Shown here in pieces: positions 15,542 to 24,225 of a stretch of 43,524 nucleotides of DNA (position 1 is the stretch's first letter; each line of letters opens with the position of its first letter). The translations under genes and the position numbers were made by a program. Source of the stretch: Bifidobacterium ramosum (GTDB taxonomy: Bacteria; Actinomycetota; Actinomycetes; Actinomycetales; Bifidobacteriaceae). The notes below the pieces were generated by a model. The model was not told the DNA's origin, did no database searches, and saw only the letters and a program-made list of their open reading frames with translations. The stretch is taken from the NCBI RefSeq assembly GCF_009299505.1, contig NZ_WBSM01000015.1, positions 1-43,524 of the forward strand, written 5' to 3'.

Positions 15542-16546
15542 ATGACCGAAGCAACCACCACCCATGCCAACGACATCAATCGCCCAACCATCCTTACCGC
15601 CCGCGAACGCCGTTCCCGCATGCGCGCCTTCGTCGGTCGCAACGCCGGCCTCGTACTGGTCTACATTCTGGTGCTCAACCTTCCCGCCGTGCCGGCCGGC
15701 ATAGTGTCAGCGATATCCGCCGCATCCTCGCCGGTCGGCCCGGTGCCGCATCTCGACGGCACCATGGTCGCCATCGCCCAATGCGTCGGCATGGTCGCCG
15801 CGCTGGCTGTCCTGCTCGTCATTCGTCGCGCGCAAGTCACCGATCGAGCCTTTTGGCTCGGCGCCCCGGATCGCCGCCGTATGACTCCCGGCCGTTTCGC
15901 CGCGTTCGTGGCGATCGTCGCCACCATCGGCGGGGTGACGGAAGTCGGTACGGCCGCGTTGCAGTCGTGCTTCGCCCTGTTCGGCATCTCGCTCACTTCG
16001 GCCTCCGTGAATGCCATCAACGCCACGATGAACGAATCATCGCTCATGATCGTTGCAGTGGTGGCGCTCGCGCCGGTCATCGAGGAGGTGCTGTTCCGAG
16101 GCATGGTGATGGGCGGTTTGCGTGCGCGCGGCAAGATATTCGCGATTGTCACCACGGCTGTGCTGTTCGGGCTGATGCATGGGGATCTGCTGCAGGGATT
16201 GTTCGCGGCGTTGGGCGGTGTGCTGCTCGGTTATGTCGCGATGGAGTATTCGCTGGTGTGGGCCATGGCGCTGCACTTCGTGAATAACGGAGTGCTGAGT
16301 GTTGGCCTGACGCAGGTGATCGGACTGCTGCCGGATGCGGCGCAGGATCCGGTGTATTATGGGTTCCTTACGGTGACTTCGCTGATCGGATTGGGAGTGC
16401 TGTGGCTCCGCCGTACCGAGATCCGCGACTATATTACGGCGAATCGGTCCCCGCGCGGCAGCTATGTTGGATGGACGTCGGCGCGGTTTTTGCTCATGGT
16501 GCTGTTCTGCGTCATCGGTTCTTCTGCTGGTTTCTCACTGATGTGA
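15542..16546 (+). CDS. CPBP family intramembrane metalloprotease (Abi/CAAX-like)
   Basis: A 334-residue membrane protein with about eight segments. The glutamate-type protease core is clear: E181-E182 and R186 in VIEEVLFRG, H213 in FGLMHGD, and H245/N249 in ALHFVNNG. These define the CPBP/Rce1-like family, whose bacterial members process prenylated or other membrane proteins or give bacteriocin self-immunity. The ATG at 15542 follows AAAGGAGCC; frame extending upstream into the repeat element is not coding. The next gene begins shortly after its stop, so the two may be co-transcribed. Substrate unknown. Confidence 0.87.
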   Translation: MTEATTTHANDINRPTILTARERRSRMRAFVGRNAGLVLVYILVLNLPAVPAGIVSAISAASSPVGPVPHLDGTMVAIAQCVGMVAALAVLLVIRRAQVTDRAFWLGAPDRRRMTPGRFAAFVAIVATIGGVTEVGTAALQSCFALFGISLTSASVNAINATMNESSLMIVAVVALAPVIEEVLFRGMVMGGLRARGKIFAIVTTAVLFGLMHGDLLQGLFAALGGVLLGYVAMEYSLVWAMALHFVNNGVLSVGLTQVIGLLPDAAQDPVYYGFLTVTSLIGLGVLWLRRTEIRDYITANRSPRGSYVGWTSARFLLMVLFCVIGSSAGFSLM

Positions 16547-16616
16547 CAGTGATATGCGGTGGATGGACGTGTGCCGGAAGGGCGGGCAATCCCGGGCGGC
16601 GGATACGCTGGGACGC

Positions 16617-17990
16617 ATGCTGATGTCGCCTGAAACCGCCCGATTCGTGTCCGAACATCGTCGTGATAATGTGCGCGATCTGGCGTTGCACGCCAAGCGC
16701 GCGGATGGGTTGGATCTACCGTTTGCGCTCGACCAGATCGCGGGATGGCAGACGGCGCGAGGCAAACTGCCGGAATGGGCGGCGTGCGAGGGGATCGTGT
16801 ATCCTCCGCATATTTCGATGGAACAGTGCTCGTCCGAGTTTACCGCGCGGTATAAGGCGGAGGTCGCGCGGCGCATCGCGGGGGAGTCGGAACCGCAAGG
16901 GCTCCCCTCCGTATGGGGAACTGTCGGCGATAGCCGACTGAGGGGAGAGGAGGGACGTCCCGTTGCTCCCCTCATTCAGTCTGCGACTGACAGTTCCCCT
17001 CGGAGAGGGGAGCCAGGGCGGCCGGCCGCTTCCGCCACTCAATTGGTCGACCTGACCGGCGGATTCGGCGTGGACTTCTCGTATATGGCCCGGGAGTTCG
17101 CGCAGGCGACGTATGTGGAACGGCAGGAGCATTTGTGCGAGCTTGCCGAGCATAATATGCGGGCTCTGGGATTGCATAACGTGACGGTCGTCAACGGCGA
17201 TGCGGAGATGATGCTGCGCGACGAGACCGCCACGTTGATCTTCGTCGATCCGGCACGTCGTGACGAGCACGGCGGGCGTACGATCGCCATCGAGGACTGC
17301 ACGCCGGACGTGCTCGCGTTGCGTGATCGGCTGCTCGCCGCTGCGCCGCACGTTATGATCAAACTGTCGCCGATGCTCGACTGGCGTAAGGCCGTGGCGG
17401 ACTTCCACGGTGCGGTCAGCGAGGTGCATATCGTCTCTACCGGTAACGAGTGCAAGGAACTGTTGCTCGTTCTTGATCGTCGCATCAATACGATAGTCCA
17501 CGTATACTGCGTCAACGACGCCGACCGACTGGACTACGACTACGATCCGGCAGACACTGCATCGTCCTCAGCGACCGCCCGTTCCCTCGGCCTCGCGCCG
17601 CTGCCGGAGCCCATCACCTACCTGTACGAGCCGAACGCGTCGATCATGAAGGCCGGCTGTTTCGCCCTCGTCGAAGAGCGCTACGGACTCACGCAGATCG
17701 GCCCGAACAGCCACCTCTTCATCACCGGCGCGTCCCGGCCGATCGCCAATTTCCCGGGTCGTCGGTTCTCCGTCGACGCCGTTACCACGATGGGCAAAAA
17801 GGAGCTGAAAACCACGCTCGCCGGTCTCACCAAGGCCAACGTTGCCGTACGCAACTTCCCGCTCACCGTCGCTCAGTTGCGCAGCAAGCTCAAACTGTCC
17901 GACGGCGGCGACACGTACCTGTTCGCCACCACGCTCGCCGGTTCCAAGCACGTCATCCTGCGCTGTTCCCGACTTCCGGCTGGTGACTGA
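16617..17990 (+). CDS. Class I SAM-dependent methyltransferase with THUMP-like C-terminal region
   Basis: The predicted enzyme has 457 residues: helical N-terminal region (1-100), Rossmann methyltransferase core starting at LVDLTGGFGVDFSYMA (motif I), acidic strand ends (NGDAEMML; FVDPARRDEHGGR), then a C-terminal region of the THUMP-like type (YLYEPNASIMKAG...GRRFSVDAVTTMGKKELK). It probably modifies RNA; the target is unknown. A 115-bp repeat at 16900-17014 inserts about 38 residues in frame just before motif I. ATG 16617 is preferred: conserved-looking sequence begins there and TACGCT ends 7 nt upstream, as in other leaderless starts nearby. An ATG at 16554, 7 bp after the CPBP stop, is the alternative. 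Confidence 0.78.
   Translation: MLMSPETARFVSEHRRDNVRDLALHAKRADGLDLPFALDQIAGWQTARGKLPEWAACEGIVYPPHISMEQCSSEFTARYKAEVARRIAGESEPQGLPSVWGTVGDSRLRGEEGRPVAPLIQSATDSSPRRGEPGRPAASATQLVDLTGGFGVDFSYMAREFAQATYVERQEHLCELAEHNMRALGLHNVTVVNGDAEMMLRDETATLIFVDPARRDEHGGRTIAIEDCTPDVLALRDRLLAAAPHVMIKLSPMLDWRKAVADFHGAVSEVHIVSTGNECKELLLVLDRRINTIVHVYCVNDADRLDYDYDPADTASSSATARSLGLAPLPEPITYLYEPNASIMKAGCFALVEERYGLTQIGPNSHLFITGASRPIANFPGRRFSVDAVTTMGKKELKTTLAGLTKANVAVRNFPLTVAQLRSKLKLSDGGDTYLFATTLAGSKHVILRCSRLPAGD
16900..17014. repeat. REP-like inverted element inside the methyltransferase gene
   Basis: Two arms of about 48 bp (16900-16946 and 16966-17014) are imperfect inverted copies beginning GGCTCCCCTC and containing GGGGAACTGTC and GACTGA...GGGGAG. 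A half-copy of the same element stands at 42172-42219 after the threonine dehydratase gene. The element preserves the reading frame and encodes a Gly/Arg/Ser/Pro-rich linker. Similar GGCTCCCCTC...CTGTC repeats are familiar from gut bacterial genomes. Confidence 0.85.
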
Positions 17991-18019
17991 CGGCTGACTA
18001 ACGACCGTCACTCACGCGA

Positions 18020-18190
18020 GACCGTAACTCAGCACTAACTCACACTTCTCATTGAGTTACGGTCGTCTACGCTCCGTAAAACGACCGTAACTCAACATGA
18101 GTGACATGATCTTGTTGAGTTACGGTCGTTCGGAGGGCGTATGGAGACCGTAACTCAATGAGAGATGCGTGATATTGCTGAGTTACGGCC
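18020..18190. repeat. Three tandem hairpins built on ACCGTAACTCA
   Basis: Three inverted repeats of about 46-49 nt (18020-18066, 18081-18129, 18145-18190) each pair a GACCGTAACTCA-type arm with TGAGTTACGGTC. A degenerate fourth arm is at 18001-18014. Repeat period is about 62-64 bp. They fill the spacer between the methyltransferase gene and crgA, which are convergent. No coding function seen; possible multi-hairpin terminator or mobile repeat cluster. Confidence 0.8.
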
Positions 18191-18244
18191 TGCGACGGCA
18201 AACGACGACGAACGACAGAACGACGAACGACACCGGAAACGAAC

Positions 18245-18271
18245 AACGGGAGCCTGCAGAAGGCTCCCGTT
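18245..18271 (-). terminator. Hairpin terminator of crgA
   Basis: An 11-bp perfect stem (AACGGGAGCCT and complement) with a 5-nt loop, 41 bp beyond the crgA stop. On the crgA strand it is followed by a modest T-rich stretch (TTGTTCGTTT). Confidence 0.8.
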
Positions 18272-18312
18272 GCGAAGAGTGATGCCATGACAGGATGGCA
18301 CGAGGGGAAAAC

Positions 18313-18780
18313 TCACCGCCACCACATGGTCATGATGAAGCCGACCATGATGATCGCAAACGCGATGAGCAGGTTCCACGCGCCGATGTTCGGAATCGGG
18401 TAGTTGGTGGTCAGGTAGTACACCACGGCCCAGATCAGGCCGATGATCATGAGCGTGCAGAACAGCGGCACGAACCAGCGCGGATTCGACTTGGTGCCCT
18501 TGATCGTCTCCTCGACGCGCTTCGTGTTCTCCGCCTGACGCGCCATCATGCGCTGCATCTGCGGGGTGAGCGACTTCTTGTCGGCGGTGGCGTTGAGCAC
18601 GGCCTCCACCTGATCCATCGGAACGCCGTAATCCTCGTCGTCCTTGTCATCCGTGGCGGTTGCGGCGGCCTGACCGTCGGCATCGGCGCCGGCAACGGTC
18701 TTGGTGTCAGCGGCCGCGGTCTCGTCCTGCCAGTCCTTCTGTTCTTCCGCGTCGTTCTCGTGCGGCTGTGTATCTGCCAT
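18313..18780 (-). CDS. crgA: Cell division protein CrgA
   Basis: A 155-residue CrgA homologue. An acidic, Ala/Asp/Thr-rich cytoplasmic N terminus of about 95 residues is followed by two membrane helices (about 102-123 and 132-153) with the NPRWFVPLF...GLIWAVVYYL and NYPIPNIGAWNLLIAFAIIMVG pattern typical of CrgA, ending MTMWWR. In mycobacteria and streptomycetes CrgA sits at the septum and helps recruit PBPs and FtsI/CwsA. Mycobacterial CrgA is about 93 residues, so the N terminus here is extended. AAAGGAG precedes the ATG. Its position beside DUF881, trpG and the kinase operon matches the mycobacterial order. Confidence 0.9.
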   Translation of the reverse strand: MADTQPHENDAEEQKDWQDETAAADTKTVAGADADGQAAATATDDKDDEDYGVPMDQVEAVLNATADKKSLTPQMQRMMARQAENTKRVEETIKGTKSNPRWFVPLFCTLMIIGLIWAVVYYLTTNYPIPNIGAWNLLIAFAIIMVGFIMTMWWR

Positions 18781-18889
18781 CAGCGTAGTCTCCTTTAATT
18801 TAGGCTAAAAGTCATCATAGTGGTTAGACTCGAAACTGGCGAATATACCGCCGGATAGTAGCTGGAAGTGCGACAGTGCGGAGGAAGTC

Positions 18890-19681
18890 ATGGCGAGACA
18901 CACCGGCAAGCACGGCGCGAAGCGTTCGTCGTGGCTGAGCGGCGTCGCCGTGTTCCTTGTGGTCGCGCTCAGCGGCTTTCTGCTGGCGACCAATGTGCGC
19001 GTCAATCGCACCACGTCGGTGTCGTCGGATACGGCCGATCTGATCGAGCAGCGCGTCGAACGCGTCAATCAGTTGCAGGATGATGTGAAGCAGCTCAGCT
19101 CGCAGGTCGACACGTTGAAGAACTTCGCCAGCGACGACGGCAATGGCTCGGCCGACGGCACGACGACCAACAGCAACGGCAATGAGGATGCTGGCTCGGG
19201 CACGATGCTCAGTGCCGTTTCGGGCGCGGGCGTCACGGTCACGCTCAACGACTCGCCGCTGTGGGAGAGCATGGTTGACAACTCCGGTTCCGCCGCGAAC
19301 ATCAACGATTACGTGATTCATCAGGAGGATATCGAGTCCGTGGTGAACGCGCTGTGGGCGGGCGGCGCGAGGTCGATGATGATTCAGGATCAGCGCGTGC
19401 TGTTCAACTCCGCGGTGATCTGCCAAGGCAACGTGCTGCTGCTGCAGGGCCGTAAGTATTCGCCGCCGTACACGGTGTCGGCGATCGGCCCGACGGATGC
19501 CATGATGCGGTCGCTGGAAACCTCCAAGGCCATGAAGGTCTTTCAGGAGTATGTCAGCGCGTTCGGCATCGGGTATAAGGTCGAAGCCAAGGACAATCTT
19601 GAATTTCCGGAAACCGCGGCGCTTTTGCAGTCGCTGAAGTACTCAAGCGTCGTCGAGACGCAGAAATCGGACGAACAGTGA
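18890..19681 (+). CDS. DUF881 family membrane-anchored protein
   Basis: A 263-residue protein with an N-terminal basic segment, one membrane helix (about 15-33), a coiled-coil stretch (SDTADLIEQRVERVNQLQDDVKQ), a Gly/Asn/Asp-rich linker, and the conserved extracellular DUF881 domain (GAGVTVTLNDSP...INDYVIHQEDIESVVNALWAGGARSM...GNVLLLQGRKYSPPYTVSAIG). Homologues lie beside crgA in mycobacteria and a related set occurs beside division genes. Function is unknown, probably envelope or division related. The ATG follows GGAGGAAGTC. The stop overlaps the GTG start of the sortase gene by three bases. Confidence 0.88.
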   Translation: MARHTGKHGAKRSSWLSGVAVFLVVALSGFLLATNVRVNRTTSVSSDTADLIEQRVERVNQLQDDVKQLSSQVDTLKNFASDDGNGSADGTTTNSNGNEDAGSGTMLSAVSGAGVTVTLNDSPLWESMVDNSGSAANINDYVIHQEDIESVVNALWAGGARSMMIQDQRVLFNSAVICQGNVLLLQGRKYSPPYTVSAIGPTDAMMRSLETSKAMKVFQEYVSAFGIGYKVEAKDNLEFPETAALLQSLKYSSVVETQKSDEQ

Positions 19682-20817
19682 GACATGCGAATACTGTGAA
19701 TCAGAATGGCGGCTTTGGATCCGATCGTCGGCAAGGCGGCTCAGCAACCACCGCGCGCCGCGGCTGGCTGTGGCAGGCGCTAGGCATCGTCGCGGAACTG
19801 CTGCTGACCGCCGCCGCGATCTGCGCGCTGTACATCGTGTGGCAGATGTGGTGGACCGGCGTGCAGGCCGAGCACACGCAGATGGAGACGCGGCAGTCGG
19901 TGAACTGGTCGTCGCCGGCCAACGGCGATACCACGAAGATCGCGAAGGCACAGCAGGGCGAGCCGCCGGTCGAACCGGAGTCCGCGAACGAAGGCGATCT
20001 CATCGCCACCGTATACATTCCGCGATTCGGACAGAACTGGGAGCGCAATCTCGTGCAGGGCACGACGCTCACGCAGCTCAACAAGCACGGCCTCGGCCAC
20101 TACGACGACACACAGTGGCCCGGTCAGGTCGGCAATTTCGCGATCGCCGGCCACCGCAACGGCTACGGCCAGCCGCTCGGCGACGTCGACAAACTGCAGG
20201 ACGGCGACGCGATCGTCATCCGCACACAGCACTACTGGTACGTCTACCAGTACACAAGCCATGAAATCGTACTGCCGACCGAAGTGCGCGTGATCGCGTC
20301 GAATCCGCAGGATCCCGGCGCAACGCCGACCAAGCGCATGATCACGATGACGACATGCGAACCGAAGTACTCCGACCCGATCTACCGTTGGATCAGCTAC
20401 GGCGAACTGAAATACTGGGCGAAGGTCGACGACGGCACACCGCAGGAGCTCGCGACGAGCGACGCGAGCGGCGGCGTTGCGTTCACGAACAATCAGGATG
20501 CGTCGCCGGTCGCGCAGTTGGATTCGCTGATTCCGGTGATCCAGATCGCGGCGATCGCGTACGCGGTGCTGTTCCTTGCGGCGCTGGCGGCGTGGCGGTT
20601 CCCGGTGCTGCGTGCGATCCGCGCCGGCGAGCGTCGCCGCCCGGACGCGAGCATCTACGGCTGGCTGCTGCGGCATCAGCCGGGCGTGCTGCCGATCCGC
20701 GCGTTGCTGCTGGTGCTGCTGATGTTCATCGCGTCCGCCGCGTTGTTCCAGTGGGCGTTCCCGTGGGCGGCCGCGAACATTCCGTACCTGCAGCAGATGT
20801 CCAATTTCACGGTCTGA
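19678..20817 (+). CDS. Class E sortase
   Basis: A 379-residue membrane transpeptidase that attaches surface proteins to the wall by cleaving LPXTG/LAXTG-type signals. A Gly/Arg-rich N terminus is followed by a membrane helix (about 33-56). The sortase barrel is at about 105-255 with catalytic H159 (AIAGHRNGYG), C227 (TMTTCEPKYSDPIYRW) and R237. The TMTTC-EP-YS pattern is typical of class E enzymes of actinobacteria. Two more hydrophobic segments (about 280-306 and 340-365) follow, an extension beyond minimal sortases. GTG start at 19678 overlaps the DUF881 stop, so translation is coupled. Substrates are not obvious in the window. Confidence 0.9.
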   Translation: MRHANTVNQNGGFGSDRRQGGSATTARRGWLWQALGIVAELLLTAAAICALYIVWQMWWTGVQAEHTQMETRQSVNWSSPANGDTTKIAKAQQGEPPVEPESANEGDLIATVYIPRFGQNWERNLVQGTTLTQLNKHGLGHYDDTQWPGQVGNFAIAGHRNGYGQPLGDVDKLQDGDAIVIRTQHYWYVYQYTSHEIVLPTEVRVIASNPQDPGATPTKRMITMTTCEPKYSDPIYRWISYGELKYWAKVDDGTPQELATSDASGGVAFTNNQDASPVAQLDSLIPVIQIAAIAYAVLFLAALAAWRFPVLRAIRAGERRRPDASIYGWLLRHQPGVLPIRALLLVLLMFIASAALFQWAFPWAAANIPYLQQMSNFTV

Positions 20818-20848
20818 GCTGTCGCGCGATACCGCGTTGACGTACACT

Positions 20849-20873
20849 GAGCCACAGTATTGCACTGTGGCTC
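20849..20873 (+). terminator. Hairpin between sortase and trpG genes
   Basis: A perfect 10-bp stem (GAGCCACAGT and complement) with a 5-nt loop, 31 bp after the sortase stop and 18 bp before the trpG start. TTGACG at 20837-20842 precedes it. It may end the upstream transcript or act as a leader hairpin for trpG. Confidence 0.6.
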
Positions 20874-20891
20874 TTCGTGTAAGGAGACGGG

Positions 20892-21545
20892 ATGACCGGC
20901 ATGACAGATTCGGCGCGCATTCTGGTGGTCGATAATTATGATTCGTTCGTGTATACGATCGTCGGGTATCTCAAGACGTTGGGTGCGACGGTGGACGTGG
21001 TGCGTAACGATGCGATCGACGCTGCCCAGCCTGGCGTGCTCGACGGCTACGATGGCGTGCTGATTTCGCCCGGCCCGGGTGCGCCGGCCGAGTCGGGGGC
21101 GAGCGAGGATGTGATTCGGCTGTGTGCGGCCGAGCGCAAGCCGATGTTCGGTGTGTGTTTGGGATTGCAGGCGTTGGCCGAGGTGTTCGGTTGCACGGTG
21201 GATCATGCGCCGACGATCATGCACGGCAAGACGAGTTTGGTCGAGCATATCGATGACGAGATTTTCGAGGGCGTGGCAAATCCGATGACCGCGACGCGGT
21301 ATCATTCGCTGGCGGTGGAGCCGTCGAGCGTGCCGGACGAGCTCGTGGTGACCGCGTGGACGCAGGGCGACCACATCATCCAGGGCATCAAGCATCGCGA
21401 TCTGCCGATGTATGCGGTGCAGTTCCATCCCGAATCGGTGATGACGCAGGATGGCTACCGTCTGCTCGCGAACTGGCTGAAGGTGTGCGGTCAGCCGAGC
21501 GCTGTCGCCAAGTCCGCCGGCCTCCAGCCCAAGGTCAACAAGTAA
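20892..21545 (+). CDS. trpG: Glutamine amidotransferase, anthranilate/aminodeoxychorismate synthase component II
   Basis: A 217-residue class I glutamine amidotransferase that releases ammonia from glutamine for a chorismate-utilising partner. The catalytic triad is C89 (FGVCLGLQA), H179 and E181 (QFHPESV). The N-terminal VVDNYDSFVYT and LISPGPGAP signatures are those of TrpG/PabA. In mycobacteria the gene at the same place beside pknB is annotated trpG/pabA. No trpE or pabB is nearby, so it may serve both tryptophan and folate pathways. ATG is preceded by GTAAGGAG. A C-terminal tail of about 25 residues is not conserved-looking. Confidence 0.88.
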   Translation: MTGMTDSARILVVDNYDSFVYTIVGYLKTLGATVDVVRNDAIDAAQPGVLDGYDGVLISPGPGAPAESGASEDVIRLCAAERKPMFGVCLGLQALAEVFGCTVDHAPTIMHGKTSLVEHIDDEIFEGVANPMTATRYHSLAVEPSSVPDELVVTAWTQGDHIIQGIKHRDLPMYAVQFHPESVMTQDGYRLLANWLKVCGQPSAVAKSAGLQPKVNK

Positions 21546-21624
21546 TTCCCCCTCCACCCGCCGAACGGATATCCATCAACCTCAACTTCGGCGGATATCC
21601 CTCAACCACAACGGGTCCCTCACC

Positions 21625-21678
21625 CTCAACGGACATACAGCCGATTGCGCTGTCGGAATCGGCTGTAAGTCCGTTGAG
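21625..21678. repeat. Family-A hairpin repeat, copy 5
   Basis: Twenty-two-bp inverted repeat (CTC plus the AACGGACATACAGCCGATT core) with one mismatch in the right arm (GTAAGT) and a 10-nt loop, between convergent trpG and pknB. First of three copies in this 433-bp spacer, which has no gene; a short direct repeat GGATATCC-N-TCAACC lies at about 21570-21607. Confidence 0.85.
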
Positions 21679-21734
21679 AAAAACTGTAAGACCCTCTCTT
21701 AAGCTCCCCTCTTTCTGTACATGGCGTCTTCTCC

Positions 21735-21784
21735 TAACGGACATACAGCCGATTACCCCACCCAAATCGGCTGTATGTCCGTTA
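21735..21784. repeat. Family-A hairpin repeat, copy 6
   Basis: Perfect 20-bp inverted repeat of the family-A core with a 10-nt loop, in the middle of the spacer between convergent trpG and pknB. Confidence 0.85.
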
Positions 21785-21887
21785 AGGGGAAGGGCCTCGT
21801 TACCGTGCAGCGTGCCTGAACATCCATCACGCACCAACTATCACGCTGAACATCCATCGTACGAAACCTATTCCGCACCAATACAAA

Positions 21888-21935
21888 AACGGACATGCAG
21901 CCGATTCTGATGGTGCAATCGGCTGTATGTCCGTT
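21888..21935. repeat. Family-A hairpin repeat, copy 7
   Basis: Nineteen-bp inverted repeat with one T-to-C change in the left arm (ACATGCAG) and a 10-nt loop, 43 bp beyond the pknB stop. It is the nearest hairpin downstream of the kinase operon and so the likeliest transcript end. Confidence 0.85.
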
Positions 21936-21978
21936 GAGGGATTAGGGGGTTGGGGTTAGACGGAGCAGCGGCGAGCGG

Positions 21979-24225
21979 TTAGTTCCCAGTGGTCGTGCCG
22001 CCGGAATTGTTCCCGGTCGTGCCCGAGTTGCTGTTGCTGCCGGAGTTGTTCGTGCTCGAGTTGTCGTTGCTGCCGGAATTGTCGTCCGACCCGTTGTCGT
22101 CCGACCCGTTATTGGAGTTGTTGTCGGTCGTGCCAGCCTTGGTCGTGACGGTCACTTCGGTGCCCTTGGCGACCTGCTTGCCGGCGTCCGCGATGCTCTC
22201 CACCACGGCGGTGGCGTCGGTCGGTCCGCTGGCCTTCGGTGTGAGTCCGGCCGCGGTGATCATCGCTGCGCAATCCGCGTACGTCTGCCCCGCGTAGCAG
22301 GACGGCACGGTCACCGGCTGCGGTCCCTGCGACACGGTGATCGTGACGGTCATGGACTTGTCCACCGCCTCGCCGGCCGACGGATTCGTGCTGATCACGG
22401 TACCGTCCGGCACGGTGTCGTCGTACGCCTTCTCGATGGTCTGCATGGTCAGGCCCATGTCGGTCAGCGTCTTCTGCGCGGCGGCGATCGGCTGGTTGGT
22501 CACGTCCGGCATCTTGGCCTCGCCGCTCGACACGATGAGCGTCACCGCGGTGCCCTTCGGCTGTTCGGAACCGATCTCGGGATCGGTCTTCACCACGTTG
22601 TTCTGCTCCACTTCGGCGTCGTCGGTGTACTGCACGCTCGAGTTGACCGTAAAGCCCGCGTCGACGAGCTTCGCGCGCGCCTCGTCCTGCGTCATATCAC
22701 GCACGTCGGGGATGCTTACCGTCGCCGGGCCGGTCGAGAACCACACCTCGACGGTGGTGCCCTTGTCGACCTTCTTGTCGCCCGTCGGATTCTGCTTGGT
22801 GACGGTGCCTGCCGGCTTGTCCGACGTCGAGTCATCGGTGATCTTCGCGACGAGTCCGAGCTCTTCAAGCTGCGACCGCACCTTGTCGCGCGTCACGTTC
22901 GACATGGACGTGAAGTCCGGCACGGTGACCTGTTCGTCGGCGACGGACGTGCCGCCGTGCGTCACGAAGTACACGCCCAGCAGGATCGCGATCAGCGCGA
23001 CCACGCCGATCACCGAGCCGATGATCACGCCGCGCTTCTTCTTGCGTCGCGCCTGTTCGGCCTCCGCACGCTGTTCGGCGCGCGACTTGACTGCGGAACC
23101 GGCCGCCGCGCCCGCCGGGCGCATCGCCGACGGCACGACCTCGAACTGCCCGGTCACCGGGTTGAACGCCTGCGTGGCCGTCGTCTCGCCGACGCCCGGC
23201 GTCGCGCCGCCCTGCAACCCGGCACCCGGCACGCCTGCGCCCACGCCCGCACCCATCGGCACGGTCGCGCTCAGCGGCATCGTCGCGGTCTGCTCTTCGG
23301 CCTGCTTGCGCGCCTTCACGTTCGCCAGATCGGTGAGCGGGTTGAACGCGGCCGCCACCGGCATGCCGCCGTTCATGAACGTCAGGATGTCGTTGCGGAA
23401 CTCGGCGGCCGTCGCGTAACGATTCTGCCGGTCCTTGGCCATCGCCTTCGCGCAGATCGAATCCCACATCTTCGGCAGTCCGGGCACCACGGCGGACGGC
23501 GGCGTCGCCACTTCCGACACGTGCTGGTATGCGATCGCCACGGCCGAGTCGCCGGTGAACGGCGGCCGCCCGGTCAGCATCTCGTACAGCACGCAACCGG
23601 CTGAATACAGGTCGGAGCGCATATCGACGGTCTCGCCGCGCGCCTGCTCCGGCGAGAGGTACTGCGCGGTGCCCACCACGCCCTGCGACTGAGTCATCGT
23701 CGCGGCGGAATCGTCGAGCGCACGCGCGATGCCGAAGTCCATGACCTTGACCACGCCCTGCTCGGAGATCATGATGTTGCCGGGCTTGATGTCGCGGTGG
23801 ATGATGCCCATGCGGTGCGAGTATTCGAGCGCCGAGAGTACGCCGAGCATGACCTGTTCGGCGTCGCGCTGCGACAGCGCGCCGTTCGCCTTGATGATGT
23901 CGCGCAGCGTCTGTCCCTTGATGTACTCCATCACGAGGTACGGCAGCCGTTCCGTGGTGCCGTCCTCGGCTGTGACCGTCTCCTCGCCCGAATCGTAAAT
24001 GTTCACGATGTTCGGATTGTTCATCTTCGCGACCGACTGGGCTTCACGGCGGAAACGCGACAGGAAGATCTGGTCGTTCGCCAGATCGGCGCGCATGATC
24101 TTGACGGCGACGGTGCGGCCGAGCCGCGTATCCAACGCCACATGCACTTCGGCCATGCCACCGTGACCGATCGACTGGCCGAGCTGGTAACGGCCGTCGG
24201 CAAGCGATTTCGGCATGATGCTCAT
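21979..24225 (-). CDS. pknB: Serine/threonine protein kinase with four PASTA domains, PknB
   Basis: A 748-residue receptor kinase sensing peptidoglycan fragments. Cytoplasmic kinase domain: glycine loop near 20-25, K42 (VAVKIM), HRD at 143-145, DFG at 163-165, threonine-bearing activation loop. A juxtamembrane linker runs about 285-398, with a membrane helix at about 399-421. Four extracellular PASTA domains follow at about 431-499, 501-568, 569-634 and 635-698; the last has two cysteines (C643, C652). A 50-residue Asn/Ser/Gly/Asp tail ends the protein. Its ATG overlaps the pknA stop, with AAGGAACAGGA upstream. In relatives it phosphorylates division and wall-synthesis proteins. Last gene of the leftward operon. 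Confidence 0.95.
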   Translation of the reverse strand: MSIMPKSLADGRYQLGQSIGHGGMAEVHVALDTRLGRTVAVKIMRADLANDQIFLSRFRREAQSVAKMNNPNIVNIYDSGEETVTAEDGTTERLPYLVMEYIKGQTLRDIIKANGALSQRDAEQVMLGVLSALEYSHRMGIIHRDIKPGNIMISEQGVVKVMDFGIARALDDSAATMTQSQGVVGTAQYLSPEQARGETVDMRSDLYSAGCVLYEMLTGRPPFTGDSAVAIAYQHVSEVATPPSAVVPGLPKMWDSICAKAMAKDRQNRYATAAEFRNDILTFMNGGMPVAAAFNPLTDLANVKARKQAEEQTATMPLSATVPMGAGVGAGVPGAGLQGGATPGVGETTATQAFNPVTGQFEVVPSAMRPAGAAAGSAVKSRAEQRAEAEQARRKKKRGVIIGSVIGVVALIAILLGVYFVTHGGTSVADEQVTVPDFTSMSNVTRDKVRSQLEELGLVAKITDDSTSDKPAGTVTKQNPTGDKKVDKGTTVEVWFSTGPATVSIPDVRDMTQDEARAKLVDAGFTVNSSVQYTDDAEVEQNNVVKTDPEIGSEQPKGTAVTLIVSSGEAKMPDVTNQPIAAAQKTLTDMGLTMQTIEKAYDDTVPDGTVISTNPSAGEAVDKSMTVTITVSQGPQPVTVPSCYAGQTYADCAAMITAAGLTPKASGPTDATAVVESIADAGKQVAKGTEVTVTTKAGTTDNNSNNGSDDNGSDDNSGSNDNSSTNNSGSNSNSGTTGNNSGGTTTGN

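Noticed and set aside
20837..20842. TTGACG as a firm trpG promoter -35
   Set aside because: No well-spaced -10; the region is occupied by the hairpin.
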